DNA of 64,000 bases from Hymenopus coronatus (lineage: Eukaryota; Arthropoda; Insecta; Mantodea; Hymenopodidae). Position numbers and translations under genes: made by a program. A model generated the notes under the pieces. It was not told the origin of the DNA. It was given only the letters and a program-made list of their open reading frames with translations, and made no database searches. Location: NCBI GenBank assembly GCA_030762935.1, contig CM060892.1, positions 92,538,827 to 92,602,826 on the forward strand, read 5' to 3'. This document shows positions 22,840 to 33,449 of the stretch, piece by piece; the stretch's first letter is position 1, and each line of letters starts with the position of its first letter.

Positions 22840-23165
22840 TTTTAGCTGTTCATATTTCTTCTTACTGCATTCATTCACTTCGTCTATGATATTTTCATGT
22901 AAATCTCTTAAATATATGGTAATTTAATCACAATATTTACAGCCATTTTAGAGAAAATAAAAAAAAAGTTCCATTTAAGGGGAAGTTTGAAATGGAGTCA
23001 CTTTTTTGTTTGAGAGTTTTCTTCACATATTGAGTGCACAAACCTTTAGCTACAATGTTTGGCTCTTAGATTCAGGGATATTCGTAACGTGTTCCTCCGG
23101 TGTAATTTTGGCATTGAATTTTTGTGTTTAATACAATATTTTATCTATTTATTGAAGAGAAAAAT
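22840..23165 (+). mobile_element. HLE repeat, degraded 3' half
   Basis: TTTTCATGTAAATCTC, GCCATTTTAGAGAAAATAAA, GTTCCATTTAAGGGGAAGTT and CATTGAATTTTTGTG follow family order up to the decayed hairpin (ATACAATATTTTATCTATT). The 5' half is not recognisable. Confidence 0.6.
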
Positions 23166-23169
23166 AGAG

Positions 23170-24865
23170 AAATAAAAAAAATGAGAAGACCTAAAAATTC
23201 GGGTAAAGATCGAAATAACATTGCTGTCCTTATGATAAACTCCATGCATCCAGAATTCTGCATGACGAAAATATATTATGCAACTTAACGTACTTAATCC
23301 TCACTTAGCGTACTTAATCCACACTGAATAGTAAATATCGTACTAAGGGGAGGATTTCGAAAGTATAATCACATTTTAGTTTCCTCTTATGGTGCTATAG
23401 CAGCAAATTATTTCACAATTTTCAAAACTTCATTTTTGCTGCGTTTCAGAATAATATGAAAGCAAAGTGATCAATAACATCATAAAAATGCCCAGATCAG
23501 TATTCATTCAAAACAAAAGTTGATGTAAATATAACACCATAAAACAACTAACGAAATATGAACAGTAAAACTTAGCATTAATAAAATGTCAACAAGTTTT
23601 ACGCCTTAGGTTGTATCGCTCTGAGAAACTATGTTTTTCTAATGTGTAATTTTAATTAAATGCTTTTGGTTACCAAAGCGATACTGTAATGTTTACAGGA
23701 AGTTATTCTATAAATTGTTTGTGTAATTATGGGAATAATAATGCAGGTCTCTTGCCCCTGTGGCAATGTTACTAATATGTTGATAATAATTACGTCTTCT
23801 TTGTAAAATTTTTATGTAAATTAATTACCAAAGGAACTTACCGCTGGAAATTGTATTTTCTAAAATTTACTCAATTTGGCTGTATACTTAATTGTAGTAT
23901 TCCTTGTGTAAACAACGCACATTGTTAGATTTTTATATGTATTTTTGAGCAGCGGTATGGCCCAACATTATTAAGGTGTCCGTCGGACTGTTGGAAACAT
24001 AGATAATTAGATGATTTAATTGTTTTGAAAATTTCCCTTCCTCACTCTCCCAGAAGGGTCTAGAATACTCCGTGGAAATATTCAAAGTCTATATCAGCGA
24101 GTTAGTTAATGTGTGTCTGACACAATAAGTGGTACTATTCTCCGAGCGAGTTTTTTAAACTGCTGTGACCTGTATGAGTGCTGCAATTGCTGGAGACTAT
24201 ATAGGCTTCGTGTTCGACCACCCAATTAGTGAGTCATTCAAAGAAGAGTTTGTGACGTGAGTACATTACTATCCCGCGGCTCGCGAAGAAGAAACGTCAG
24301 TTTCAGCTTTGGGTTGTTTACATTAAAGAATGCAATGTCAAGTGCTATCTGCTTCTTTACATATTGGACATGTTCTTTTAACATATAATTTTTCATTCCA
24401 TTTAGGTGCATTGCTTCTGTTTTAAACAATGCAAATGCTACTTTTCCTATTTAAGTACAAGCTTTGAAATATTCTTCTCTTCTCTAATTTTGCTTGTATA
24501 TTATACATATTTCTATAGACCTTTTTTTCATAAGAACCGCTTATTGTGAACAAAAAGAGCTCTTGTATTTGCTGGAAAGGAAGATGACCAAAGGTAGAAC
24601 TTCTGAAAATGTCGCAATGCAGGGTCCTGCGCCCCTCTGTAATCAGAACTAGCTCAGAAAAATTACAACTTTTTCACTTCATTCCGCAAAGAGGAGCTTC
24701 TATTTCTTTTATTTTTCTCCCTTCTTTTCATTTCATCCTTACTGCACTTCTATTTTTGTTTTCTTATTTTCGTGTTTTCAGCAACAAATTTTAAGGTTGC
24801 ATTTTCAAAATTCTGATAGTGTTTAGACATTCTGAATCCATACAAGTAAACTCTAGAATGCACTT
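23170..24865. other. AT-rich, unassigned
   Basis: About 1.7 kb without any feature I can support. Short frames (24,238-24,429 minus and 24,609-24,794 plus) have no motif. Two direct AACTTA/CTTAG.GTACTTAATCC words at 23,283-23,322 are the only local repetition noticed. Confidence 0.4.
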
Positions 24866-24869
24866 AAAC

Positions 24870-25100
24870 GTCTGTGAATAGCATAACTCATCATTGAAAG
24901 TTGATCAGATCTCAACGTGGTATTTAAGTTCGTCATCATCCAAGAATGCGAGAGAGAGATTTCCATGAAAATCTCGCAATCCAAAGTATAAATGGAAGAA
25001 CAATTTGATATTGGGTTAATTTACCCGAAATGGATCCAGGAAATTTATTAAAATAAATATGCTTAAGATATTTCTTCAAAGTTCTGGAATTAAGACTATG
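24870..25100 (-). mobile_element. HLE fragment, strongly degraded
   Basis: TCTGTGAATAGCATAACTC, GTGGTATTTAAGTTCG, CCAAGAATGCGAGAGAGAG and GATCCAGGAAATTTATTAAA retain the family order. Neither end can be found. Confidence 0.45.
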
Positions 25101-25393
25101 AAGTGCCTTTCAATAAGGATAATGGTTATGCAACTTATTTCCCTATGTAGATCTTGTAAAATCAAACAATATTTATACAAAATGGAAACGTTTGTAGTGC
25201 TGATCAATTCCATAGTATTTTACATTTTCAAATACTTACACTTTTTTCAAGTTGTACATCGTGGGCATAAAAAGTGGATCATTACAGTGGATTTTGATTA
25301 TGCTTTTCTCTCCACCTCCAGATAACCAACTCCTCCCAGCCGGCTTCAGTTCCCTAAGTGTCTGAACTGAAAAACAGAGGCATAAGTACGAGG

Positions 25394-25976
25394 TCAACCT
25401 CCGATAGGCTATCAATAAAAGACAGATTAATAGAAAACAATTATTTTATTACTGAAAGTTTTGTACACTTATGGTTACTTTCCAACATTATCACCGAAAA
25501 TATTGAGACATTTATCGTACCTGTGCACAAACTTTGCAACAACCGCTTCGCGTTTATGACGTTTGCGGAGAGCCATTCAAAACAAACGAAGAGGAATGCT
25601 GACTTCAGGGACAACGCTCGTCCACACACTGCTGGCACAACCCTTCGGCTCCTTGCACAATTTCAATGGGACATCCGCGTACAGTCTTGACCTTGCACAC
25701 AGGGACTTTCACCTTTTCCCTGAACTGAAGACCTGGCTAGGAGGGGCAGCACCTTCAAGCCGACAAAAATCTTCAAAACAACGTCAATGTTCATTTGAAA
25801 TCTTTGGTGGCAACATTTTTTGAAGCGGTTATTGCTAAGCTTGTGCACAGGTACGACAAATGTCTTAAGCTTTTAAGTGATTATGCTGAAAAGTAACCAT
25901 AAGTGTACAAAACTTTTAGTAATAAAATAATTGTTTTCTATGAACTTGTTTTTATTTATAGCCTTTCGGAGGTTGA
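25394..25976. mobile_element. inverted-duplicated transposase fragment (palindromic element)
   Basis: Arms at 25,394-25,549 and 25,822-25,976 are inverted copies of each other (about 155 bp, mostly identical by eye). The right arm, read forward, encodes the end of a transposase (FFEAVIAKLVHRYDKCLK). The left arm encodes the same region on the minus strand. Between them lies more upstream transposase sequence. This looks like a mariner-type 3' end duplicated in inverted orientation. Confidence 0.75.
25563..25880 (+). pseudogene. transposase C-terminal fragment in the palindrome
   Basis: The plus strand reads AIQNKRRGMLTSGTTLVHTL and the alternate frame RDNARPHTAGTTLRLLAQFQ, the second catalytic Asp block. 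Then follow AYSLDLAHRDFHLFPELKTW (third Asp) and, in another frame, FFEAVIAKLVHRYDKCLK. At least two frameshifts occur. This C-terminus is typical of a Tc1/mariner-group transposase common in insects. Confidence 0.75.
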
Positions 25977-26164
25977 TAACAAAACGGCCCCCGTACTAAC
26001 CACTGAAGGATGTGGGGTGGGTCACAGAGCGTCTCTATGCTGCATAAGTACACAAGGAAAAGGTGTCGTGTTTCAATATCCTGCCTTCTGTGCAAAGGCT
26101 CCTGGTATCGATTACAGGCTGAGAGGAGGTGGAAGTTTTTTGTAACAAAGATTATTCAATATCT

Positions 26165-26906
26165 TTCCTAGAGTCTGGAAGTATGAATAAAAATGTGAAT
26201 GTGTGCGTGTGTCTGTGGGCAGCGTAACTCAAAAACAAAACCGTATAATACCAAGTTTGGGGTCTAAGTTAGTATCTTCCAAGGATGCGACACGAACATT
26301 TGGGAAAATTTACTTTACTTTAATTTTCTCAAAAATAGTTCTAACGATTTTCGTTAAAATACCATAAGTTTAAGACACTTTCATAAAAAAGAAATCTGGA
26401 ATTTTCTAGGAATAGTCTTAGAAGAACTCTGCATTCTGGATGGCTTTTGTATAACTAGTAAACACTAAGAGATAGATAACCGCTTACAACACATGCATGT
26501 ACATCTTGTCAAAAAAACAACATTTATGTCATATGCATTTGTTTTCTAAAGTTAGCCATTTCCGAGATATTCTCTGATTTCAATTTTAAAATACTTAAAT
26601 TTTTTCTCAAACGGGGAGACGTCATTTATTTCACATCTCTATTTTTTTTTTACTCCTCACATAATTTTTGTTTTACTCCCGATCATGCAAGGAGAACCGA
26701 ATTTCAATGTTAATTTTTCAAAAATTTTAAAGTCGCTTTAGCTTAGTGTTTTTTCTTATTTCCGTTCCTTGTAAGGAAGGGAAATAAGTCTATTTCTGTT
26801 AATATTTATCATAATTAGCATGATTTAGAAGAAAGAATAATGTTTTGGAAAGAGATCCCTTGCACAACAGATAGAGAAAGTCATGTTAGTGGAACACATC
26901 AGATTT
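26165..26906 (-). mobile_element. HLE repeat lacking the hairpin
   Basis: It starts at AGAGTCTGGAAGTATG near the microsatellite (GTGTGCGTGTGTCTGTGGG), includes AACTCAAAAACAAAACCG and CAAGGATGCGACACGAAC, and ends with GAGAAAGTCATGTTAGTGG and AACACATCAGATTTTT. Confidence 0.8.
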
Positions 26907-26909
26907 TTA

Positions 26910-27940
26910 AACAACATTGAAGCCAGCCAAGTAACGTCTGTTGCAGTTTTAATATATATAATTTGAATCACATTCTCTTCAGAACTTAATGTTATGGCAC
27001 AAAAGAGAGATGCGGACACGGATGAATACTCCTCATGTTATAACTCATTTGTATGACGTGGCAATAGCAGACCTGTGGTCACACTATTATTTCTGAACAA
27101 CCCTCCTACACGTACAGAGATCCAGTTATTCCATCTTCCTACTACGCACTAAAAATAAATAATAATCCCTGTAATGGCATGCATTTTTTGCTGCAAATAT
27201 ATGACAGGCAATTTTCAGGTAATAAAATAGCGCGATAAGTTGTATAATATATATATCTTGGAAGAAGGGGACTGTGCTGCGAAGAAAAGTTAACCCTCCC
27301 ACTTGTCTTCTTACTGCACATTTATATGGCCCAGAAGATTTTGTGTGACAAATTTCTGCAGAACTCGGTTCAGGGCTGTCCACAGTACCATTCTGGGATG
27401 TGTCATGGCCTTATTATGCTTTTTCATACAAAGTTATACTGACTGAGCCTTTTATATTAAGTTAGGCTTCAAAGAAAAGTAAACAAATATACACAAATTA
27501 GTAAAATAATAAAACAAAACATAGTTATGATTTGTCAAAATTTACAAACCAGGAAATATATTATTTAAACATTATTATAAACACTATTATCCTATAAAAT
27601 ATCTATAGAAGTATTTTCATGTGAAGTAATTATTCCTAAAATTTAAAAAAGAAACTATTAATGTGTCTAAATAACGTAGTTATTTATTATAAATTAAGTA
27701 AGAAGCAATTTATTGCTAGTAAATGTGCAGGTTGATAAAAAAGTGGACTACAGGTAAATACAAGAATGTTTATTTAACAACAAAAATAAAATATTAAAAA
27801 TAATATATTGTAAACTGTTTCGTTATTCAGTAGATACGTTTCACCAAATTTGTTTTACTTTGTTATATCTGTATTTAACAGAAGACATGTTTCGATCTAA
27901 ATAAGAAACATCTGGCTAATAGTTTGAAATTACGAAATTT
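26910..27940. other. AT-rich, unassigned
   Basis: No gene or element was recognised in about 1 kb. Frames at 26,825-27,019 and 27,126-27,383 on the minus strand have no domain; the former overlaps the HLE end. Confidence 0.35.
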
Positions 27941-27944
27941 TGTA

Positions 27945-28241
27945 CCTGGTGGCCCAACTGCCCCATATTTAAAGTTTTCCAATATCCCTAGTTGCGTTAA
28001 CTGTTGCAAAATTCAACGGGTCTATTTAACTTGGCAGCGAGAGTGACCTTTGCTTTAAACGTCCTACTATCAGCAGAATATGAGAGCGGCTGGTGCTCTT
28101 TGGGAGATGTAAAACGAAAATCGTTTTAATATAGTTCTGCACTGATGAGTTTTAACTTGAAATGGCCCGTTGAATTCTGCAACTCTTTTAACGCATCAAG
28201 AGATATGTGCACACGTCAAAATATAAGACTTCCATAAGATT
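27945..28241. mobile_element. MITE with long terminal inverted repeats, copy 2
   Basis: The left end TACCTGGTGGCCCAACTGCC matches the reversed right end of copy 1 at 14,402. The internal GACCTTTGCTTTAAACGTCC and GTAAAACGAAAATC blocks also match. The right end is more worn, but TTGAATTCTGCAACTC and the reversed left arm still pair. TA lies at 27,943-27,944 and 28,242-28,243. Size is about 297 bp. Confidence 0.78.
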
Positions 28242-28244
28242 TAT

Positions 28245-29130
28245 TAAAAGTTACGATGTTTATGTATGAAACTATTATTACTAATTATTATTGCTATCAT
28301 TAATGACGATAATGGTATAACAGTAACAATAATAGTCACAATGCATTTATAAATTAATACGATATTGTAAATGGTTTCAACCTAGAGCAACATAAATATA
28401 CTACAAGCAATAACATAACAGTACACCTTGTATATTTTAATTGAATTGAGAGGTATACAATAGGACGTCCGATTAAACAATAACGTATAAGAAGATGGAT
28501 TAACCAATAAACACAGAATAGCTTCAATAAAGGCAAAAGAAATAATTATAAATTGAATAAAGTGCTTTAAAACAAGTAATCCCACGAGAGGTTATGAGTT
28601 CATAATGCTTAAGATCGACATTGGTGCATAATCTCTCTGTCTTAATATTAGACACTAAACTGAGTCATTTCATTGAAGATTTAACCAGTCTAGATGGTTA
28701 CTGTTCCCTGTGCGCTGGTAGCAACACGGCTACAAATGTGCCTCGGCTCGACCTGGTTCCAGAGATTCTTCTGCTGGTGGTCCGTCATGACCAACAATAA
28801 AATTGAGACTGATAGCTTTTTGCACCTGAAGGAAGTGGTACGGTAGGGCCACTTTAATGGAGAAATTTAAACAGGTATGAGTGATAAAACTATTTGTACT
28901 AAAATAGTCATTCTTAAGTTAGCACAAAATTGTAATCCTTTATGATCTTGAGACCGTTAGTCGGCCTCCCTATTATGATTATTGTCATTTCCATTAATTG
29001 TTAATTACCTAATGTATTTAAGAGTGTTAATAATCAATTATTTCATATACTTAAAAGTGTAAAGATTTCTTCTAGTAGGCACAGCTCAGAGTTGTACACC
29101 CATACTTGGCTATTGGAAAGGGGAATGTTC
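28245..29130. other. AT-rich, unassigned
   Basis: A stretch of ATTATTA-type simple sequence occurs at 28,268-28,340. Overlapping minus-strand frames at 28,354-28,585 are Leu/Ile/Cys-rich without motifs. No further assignment is possible. Confidence 0.35.
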
Positions 29131-29136
29131 TTTGTG

Positions 29137-29195
29137 AGAAATTTCTCTTTCGTTGGTCACGTACATGGTGCATGTACGTGCAATAGAGAAATAAG
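29137..29195. repeat. two-part hairpin
   Basis: CACGTACATG and CATGTACGTG form a perfect 10-bp stem with loop GTG. Farther out, ATTTCTCT and AGAGAAAT form an 8-bp stem. It lies about 50 bp upstream of a LTR-like segment. The outer arm words resemble, but do not match, the HLE palindrome. Confidence 0.55.
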
Positions 29196-29243
29196 TGATG
29201 GTGAAGACCCAAATTGTAGTAAAATGAGTATTTTTCCACTGTG

Positions 29244-29766
29244 TGATGTTGGTTACGTGGGTGTTAAGATGCATTCTGGGTAGAAAATGATGCATTATGG
29301 GCCACATCAACACCAAATTCGCGGTCTTTCTGACCAATCAGAAAGATGCAGCCGTGACAGAAAATCTTCTATAAAAGTAGGAAATTGTAGGTTCTCAGGG
29401 CTCTCGGTTACGCACAGCACGCACTCAGTTACGCATATGAACGAACTCAGCTATGGACATTTGGGCAGTCAGTTACGTAATCAAGGCACGCGCAGTTATA
29501 CTTATCAAGGCATTCAAGTACACTCAGTCACTATGTACGCGTAACCGTTAAGTTCAAGGCGCATACTTGTTATAAGATTATTAATACAATGTGATATTAA
29601 CAAGTGAATAAATAATAAGTTTAATAAGTGAAGTTAATATACGTCGCTAAAGAAGGAAAGCTTCTAGAAATAATTGCTGTTCGATTGTAAAGCAAAGTGC
29701 TTGTCGACATGTTAGGAACAAACGAATGTGTAAAATAAAGTGTGTGTTAACTATTTCGTAACATCA
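29244..29766 (+). mobile_element. LTR-like segment with promoter signals
   Basis: The segment opens TGATGTTGG and closes GTAACATCA, so it has TG...CA ends and short inverted termini. A CCAATCAGA box lies at 29,333, TATAAAAG at 29,370 and AATAAA at 29,734-29,739, in the order of a U3-R-U5 LTR. No convincing target duplication or second LTR was found. A real promoter with an untranslated first exon is an alternative, because AACAAGGTACGTGG at 29,860 could be a splice donor. Confidence 0.45.
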
Positions 29767-30160
29767 CTCCCAAGCTACCCTCATTGCTACCACCCGAGTG
29801 AGTCAAACTCCATGCGGACTGAGCTGAGCCAGAGGCAAACCACCGGTTGTGGCTCTTCTGAACAAGGTACGTGGAGATCTACTCTTTTGGTGTTGGAGTG
29901 AGTCTAGAGGCACCCGTCAACGCGAGAGCAGCACCAACTACATGCTTGGCTCTTCAACAGGGTGTTAATAACGCTGTATACTTTGCATATACAACGTGGT
30001 GCGTTCTGTACGCTTCATACTTGGCAACCAATACATGGGACAATAATCCCGCCGCAATCTGATAATCTTTGAAAGTATGCAAAATATATTTTGCAAAACT
30101 CTCAAACATAAGAGACCAAGTTTTCATCCAATGAAGTACCGACCCAGGTAATTCAAATGT
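29767..30160. other. moderately GC-rich, unassigned
   Basis: It directly follows the LTR-like segment and could be its internal leader or an exon-bearing region. A 63-codon plus-strand frame at 29,871-30,062 has no domain. No primer-binding site complementary to a known tRNA 3' end was recognised. Confidence 0.3.
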
Positions 30161-30164
30161 TTCG

Positions 30165-30450
30165 TCTAGGGGTGGTATTTGGGAGGTCGTGGATTTGATT
30201 CCCGCGGCTGACCTCTCTGAGTCTGGGGTTTTAGAGGGATTTCCTAGGTCCCTAGGAATGTTCAGGATTTGGTTTTTATTCCTCGAACCACCTGTCCCTT
30301 CATTTCATCTCCATGCAATTTCAACCGGTTTCTTTCAGAGTGTAAGCGTCGGCGAAGACTGTAATGTTTGCACCCTTCCGTGGTGGTGGATGCGCTTTGG
30401 AAATACAGCTCTGAGCGCAGAATCGCATGAAGTCCTTTTTGAGACCTAGT
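30165..30450 (+). mobile_element. SINE-like element, family B, copy 1
   Basis: GGTCGTGGATTTGATTCCCG resembles a polymerase III B box. The body matches the reverse complement of 42,840-43,150 through CCTGTCC.TTCATTTCATC, TGTAAGCGTCGGCGAAGACTG and GATGCGCTTTGGAAA with GCTCTGAGCGCA. A frame of 86 codons is incidental. Confidence 0.6.
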
Positions 30451-30602
30451 GTGTTCGATCTGTCCTATGGTGCAGACACTTAATGCTCTCCGCGTCCAGA
30501 TGAAGAGCTGGTAGGACTGATAGGGACCCACAACGGTGGATCTTTCCCCGCGATCCGGTCTTGGTTACACGTCGATAGCTGACTACAATGTGGAACCCCC
30601 TC

Positions 30603-30812
30603 CGGAATGAACGAAACCTACCAAACCAAACAAATCAAACTTTACCCAAATACAACCTAACCTATACCCAAACAACCCAACCAAACACACACACGCATAT
30701 ATATATACATACACACAAGCCCATGCAACCAACCAATCCATACCCACCCGTACCAACCCAACCACACTCAACCGATCGACCTGCCAACCAGTCATCCAAC
30801 CAACCATAAAAC
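30603..30812 (+). repeat. low-complexity ACC/AAC-rich tract
   Basis: About 200 bp is built almost only from A and C on the plus strand, with words such as CCAACCAA, ACCAAACC and a CACACACACGCATATATA insert. Frames on both strands here are artefacts of the composition. Confidence 0.75.
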
Positions 30813-31134
30813 GTCGTACCATATGCTTGCGTTGCTGCTGGGTATATATTGCTGGTTAAAGTTTTATTTATTCTCAAAATTACGTCTTTTAAAAATACAC
30901 GGAAACTCTCCCATGCATGGGGATCACGCAAACATCAATGTTCATAAATTTCGACTCACTTTTGGCTGCCGAACTTCTTGTTAAAATATATTATTAAGCA
31001 GCATATCCACTTGTTATACGTCTGTAATGCATATTATGCTTATGTTGAATCAGAGACCGCAACAAAGCTTAAGGCAAATATATGCATTATTTTTTTTCCC
31101 CACCAGCAGGTTTGTTTTGAATTAAGACGTTTAA

Positions 31135-31633
31135 GACTAAGATAATAAGTGTATTTATTGAAATAACAATAGGCATACAGTGATCTTTAACCGCACGTTC
31201 CACAGACTGTATACATGGTTTTGCAATACACAAAATAGTTAAGCTAATAAAAAAAAACATTAAAAGAGTAAGCACTGAAAATAAAAGAACAGCTTAAGTT
31301 TTCAACAGAGAATTAACCACATTCAGTTGTAGTAATGTATCCTATTATAATAGACAAATACACGTATATATGTATATATACGTGTATTTGCCTATTTTAT
31401 ATATATATATATATACAAATAAACACAATATCAACATCACAACAAATCCATGACCGAAAAGTATGACAAAATATATGTCAAACACTATAATCACTTTTGT
31501 TTAACTCTTATCGGCCTCCCCCTCTATCCTATTACCAGCCTTCTCAGATTTCAGCTGTTTTGTCTTAAGTTGAACTTTACCTATCCCGTCCACGTTTTCA
31601 GTGCCTGACAGTAGCGTCCAACATGCTTCTAAC
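31135..31633 (-). mobile_element. non-LTR retroelement 3' end, 5' truncated
   Basis: ATAAGTGTATTTATTG, CTTTTGTTTAACTCTTATC, ATTTCAGCTGTTTTGTCTTAAG and CCGTCCACGTTTTCAGTGCC match the 3' region of the element at 62,791-63,912 in the same orientation. The match stops near 31,633, which is the truncation point. The coding part present is too short and worn to translate. Confidence 0.75.
31351..31394. repeat. near-perfect 44-bp palindrome
   Basis: CAAATACACGTATATA pairs with TATATACGTGTATTTG around TGTA, and the outer 4 bp pair with one mismatch. It lies inside the retroelement 3' fragment, in a TA-rich part, and could form a cruciform. Confidence 0.7.
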
Positions 31634-31639
31634 TTTAAA

Positions 31640-32420
31640 CTAACATAAAACCATACAGAAATAAAGAGGCAGAGTTTAGGTGGTTATAGAGTTTTGACAT
31701 TATTACATATAAAGGCAATGTGTACAAATCTACAAGGAGCATCTATTTATGGTATAAAAATGTTACGAAGAATGCAGTAAATAAAGTACATATTATATTA
31801 GTTGGTGATGGTAATGTTAATAACAAACGTAAATTTTTTAACATAAAATTGTCAGATGCTTCTTAGTTTGGCACGGAGGATTATATTCTGGTAATTTTGT
31901 ATTTGTTACTACATTTTAGTAAACATTATAAAAGTCATCTCAGGCGTTAAAAGATGTTACAGATATTAAAAGAAACAAATGTATGATTTCAAATATCTAT
32001 ATTAGAAATCGACTTAGAAAAATATTACAATATTTTCAACACACATCAAAATTATACTCACAACAAGACTTTTTAGATTTCCCCCAGATATCAATGACAT
32101 TTCTTCCGCATGGCAAAATCCTTTTCCTCGTGATTTTTAAAAATATTTTAATGATTAAACAATATGCATGTGTGGTGCAAAGAGGTCTGTATGTATTTGT
32201 AGGCTTTTGTTTCAACATGTGGTCGAAATTCGTGTTGATCCTTAAATGAAAATGTTACATACTTTTGGTGTACAAAAATTGTATAAGGTAAGGAAAGGAT
32301 CTTGTAAAATTTTTAAAATCCACAGTATATAATCTTGTTGAATTTTATAGTATTTAGTGTACACCATACTAGTGATATGTTTGCATGACTCAAAATTTTA
32401 GCTTGCATTTTCATGTAAAT
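31640..32420. other. AT-rich, unassigned
   Basis: No feature was recognised. A frame at 31,983-32,249 has no domain. Confidence 0.35.
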
Positions 32421-32421
32421 A

Positions 32422-33292
32422 ATGTTTACTTTCTCTACACGTACTAAGTACATAGTGTGTAGAGAAAGTGCTGTAATGCACTAAAAATTCGATACTGGGA
32501 TTTTACCGAAAATATATGTTTTGACGTCCCCTGAATCCAAAAAAAATTAGAAGCAGGTCCCTGGTGTGTGTGTCTGTATCTGTGGGCAGCATAGCCCAAA
32601 AACTAAAAATCGGTTAATTACCAAACTTGGTATTTAAGTTGAGTAACTTCCAAGGATGCGACACGAAGATTTTCAAGAAAATTCCCCCACTCCCACTTAC
32701 CCTTTACATGGCACGTTTTTCGAAAAGTTTTATTTTCTCAAAAATGACTCCAATGACTGTGATTGAAGCAACTTATGTTTAAGATATTTTTATGACAAAC
32801 GAAATGTATATGTTGAATTTTCTGGAAATAGCCTCTGAAGAGCTCTTCATACTGGATGGCTTTTGTATAGTTGATAAACCGTAAGAGATACCCAAAAACT
32901 GTAGATCTCATTAAAAAACATCATTTACGTCATATCCATTTTGTTTTGGAGTTAACCGTTTTCGAGATATTCCGGATTATTGATTTCAATTTTAAGCGAC
33001 TTAAGTTTTTCTCAAACAGGAAGGCCTCTTTCTTCCCCTTTCTTGTTTGTTTACTCCTGGCAAGCAAAGAAATTGGCATTTCAAGTGTTTCACATAGCAA
33101 CCGGCTTTTAAAGGACGAGACTATCGCTTTAGCCTGTGTATTTTCTTATTTCCTGCTACTTAAGAGGAAACAGGTAATAATACTAATTCTGCTAAAGTTT
33201 ATGTGGATTACCATGATGTAGATAAAATATTTTGATTAAAGGTTTGTTCACCACACAGCTAGAGAACATCATGTGAATGAAACACATTAGAT
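32422..33292 (-). mobile_element. HLE repeat, full length
   Basis: The palindrome at 32,427-32,470 (TACTTTCTCTACACG ... GTGTGTAGAGAAAGTG) is intact apart from a few changes. The body has TACCAAACTTGGTATTTAAG and GGATGCGACACGAAGATTTT. The far end reads GAACATCATGTGAATGAAAC and ACATTAGATT. A frame at 32,871-33,221 is within the repeat and is not a gene. Confidence 0.88.
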
Positions 33293-33299
33293 TATTTGT

Positions 33300-33445
33300 T
33301 CCCCTTTTATTTACAAGGGACCAGGTAATAAGGACAGTTTCTGCTAATGTTTATCTCGATTAGTATGGTGTATAGAGAAGAATACGCTTTTTAACAATAA
33401 TTTGTTACAGAGATATAGAGAAAGTCGTGTAAATGGAACACATTT
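33300..33445 (-). mobile_element. HLE 5'-end fragment in tandem
   Basis: Immediately after the previous copy, ATTTACAAGGGACCAGG starts a second 5' end that ends in GTTACAGAGATATAGAGAAA and GTGTAAATGGAACACAT. It lacks everything upstream, so this is a partial tandem copy. Confidence 0.75.
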
Positions 33446-33449
33446 TTCT

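Noticed and set aside
29244..30060. A complete LTR retrotransposon.
   Set aside because: Only one LTR-like segment is present; no gag, protease or reverse transcriptase motif and no primer-binding site were found downstream.
30583..30931. Frames on both strands rich in Val/Gly/Trp or Thr/Pro/Asn.
   Set aside because: They come from a low-complexity A/C tract.
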